A stretch of DNA of 9,049 bases from Pseudomonadota bacterium (GTDB lineage: Bacteria; Pseudomonadota; Gammaproteobacteria; Burkholderiales; Burkholderiaceae_C). The notes beneath the pieces are model-generated. The model was not told where the DNA came from and ran no database searches. It saw nothing but the letters and a program-made list of their open reading frames with translations. A program made the position numbers and the translations under genes. Positions within the stretch are counted from its first letter, which is position 1. Every line of letters begins with the position of its first letter. The stretch lies in NCBI GenBank assembly GCA_023435325.1, contig JAEYRT010000236.1, positions 1-9,049 on the forward strand. Direction: 5' to 3'. Of this stretch, positions 8,585 through 9,049 are shown one piece after another.

Positions 8585-8607
8585 AAAAAATGGCGGCCAA
8601 GCCGCCA
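8585..8607 (-). terminator. Rho-independent terminator between the pirin gene and slyD
   Basis: On the minus strand TGGCGGC pairs with GCCGCCA (8601-8607 with 8591-8597) around TTG, followed by six T (8590-8585). It lies about 66 bases past the pirin stop and should end that transcript. The last T is only 12 bases before the slyD ATG, leaving almost no room for an independent leader. Confidence 0.85.
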
Positions 8608-8673
8608 TGGTTGGAATGCTGTGCATTGTCCACCATCCCCTGCCGGACTTGCAGGGTGGCGGACATCACAGCC

Positions 8674-9049
8674 TCATGCGGCAGGCACTTCGTCCTCAAG
8701 CGCACCGGGGTGGCGTGCAAAGCGCCGCGGTGTTGCGCCGTGCACGGGGGCATTGCTGTCCCAGGGCCAGCCACCAAACTGGGTGCGTCGGAAGTCCTGC
8801 ATGGCCTGCATGATCTCCTGTTGCGTGTTCATCACGAAGGGGCCGTACTGCGCCACTGGCTCACGGATGGGCTTGCCCTGCAGCAGCACCAGCTCCACCA
8901 CGTCGCTGCCGGTGTTGACCAGCTCCAGATCGCGGCCAGCTTCCAACTGCAGTGCAGCGTGTTCGCTCAAGGCCAACCCCTCAAGCTGCAGACCCTCACC
9001 CACAAACCAGTACAGCATGCGGCGGGTTTCCGCGCCCTGGGCCCGGGGC
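8674..9049 (-). CDS. Pirin family protein, C-terminal 124 residues (cut by the right edge)
   Basis: Pirins are bicupin proteins, some with quercetinase activity and some acting as redox or metabolic regulators. The frame is open from the right edge to TGA at 8674-8676, giving 124 visible residues, less than half of the usual 230-300. The visible part is the C-terminal cupin: AQGAETRRMLYWFVGEG, beta-rich sequence (ALQLEAGRDLELVNTGSDVVELVLLQGKP) and the conserved pirin ending EPVAQYGPFVMNTQQEI, then MQAMQDFRRTQFGGWPWD and a variable tail (PRRFARHPGALEDEVPAA). The metal-binding His/Glu residues of the N-terminal cupin lie outside the window, so activity cannot be assessed. An internal ATG at 9018 is not a plausible start because it would remove most of the bicupin fold. 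Confidence 0.88.
   Translation of the reverse strand, partial: PRAQGAETRRMLYWFVGEGLQLEGLALSEHAALQLEAGRDLELVNTGSDVVELVLLQGKPIREPVAQYGPFVMNTQQEIMQAMQDFRRTQFGGWPWDSNAPVHGATPRRFARHPGALEDEVPAA

Overview
The window looks like a stretch of a betaproteobacterial chromosome, most likely a member of the Comamonadaceae close to Comamonas. I infer this from the moderately high GC coding regions, the style of the housekeeping proteins (LeuS, MnmA, aspartase, a SlyD paralogue with a His-rich tail) and a hairpin after the amidotransferase gene that resembles a short dispersed element I recall from that family. No database search was possible.

Layout from left to right: the N-terminal half of leucyl-tRNA synthetase (leuS, minus strand, cut by the left edge); a divergent MscS/YbdG-type mechanosensitive channel gene (plus) broken by one in-frame amber codon at 2105-2107; mnmA, the tRNA 2-thiouridylase (plus), 23 bases further on; a two-way terminator; an 86-residue protein of unknown function (minus); a roughly 460-base regulatory gap with an AT-rich island, near-identical direct repeats, hairpins and a possible 27-codon small ORF; aspA, aspartate ammonia-lyase (plus); a two-way terminator; a small HPF/RaiA-like ribosome-associated protein (minus); a roughly 390-base gap with two perfect palindromes; a class I glutamine amidotransferase of the gamma-glutamyl-GABA hydrolase type (plus); two terminator-like hairpins and a structured spacer; a SlyD-type peptidyl-prolyl isomerase (minus); and the C-terminal part of a pirin (minus, cut by the right edge).

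The genes are mostly single transcription units set back to back and separated by shared terminators. They do not form one pathway. Three bear on translation (leuS, mnmA, the HPF-like protein), two on nitrogen or amino-acid metabolism (aspA, the amidotransferase), and one on protein folding or metal handling (SlyD).

This is essentially an ordinary core-genome region: I see no CRISPR array, phage, transposase, toxin-antitoxin pair or defence cassette. The points most worth checking are the nonsense codon in an otherwise intact channel gene, the terminator placed almost against the slyD start codon, the aspA upstream region with its repeats and possible small ORF, and the conserved-looking 86-residue unknown protein.
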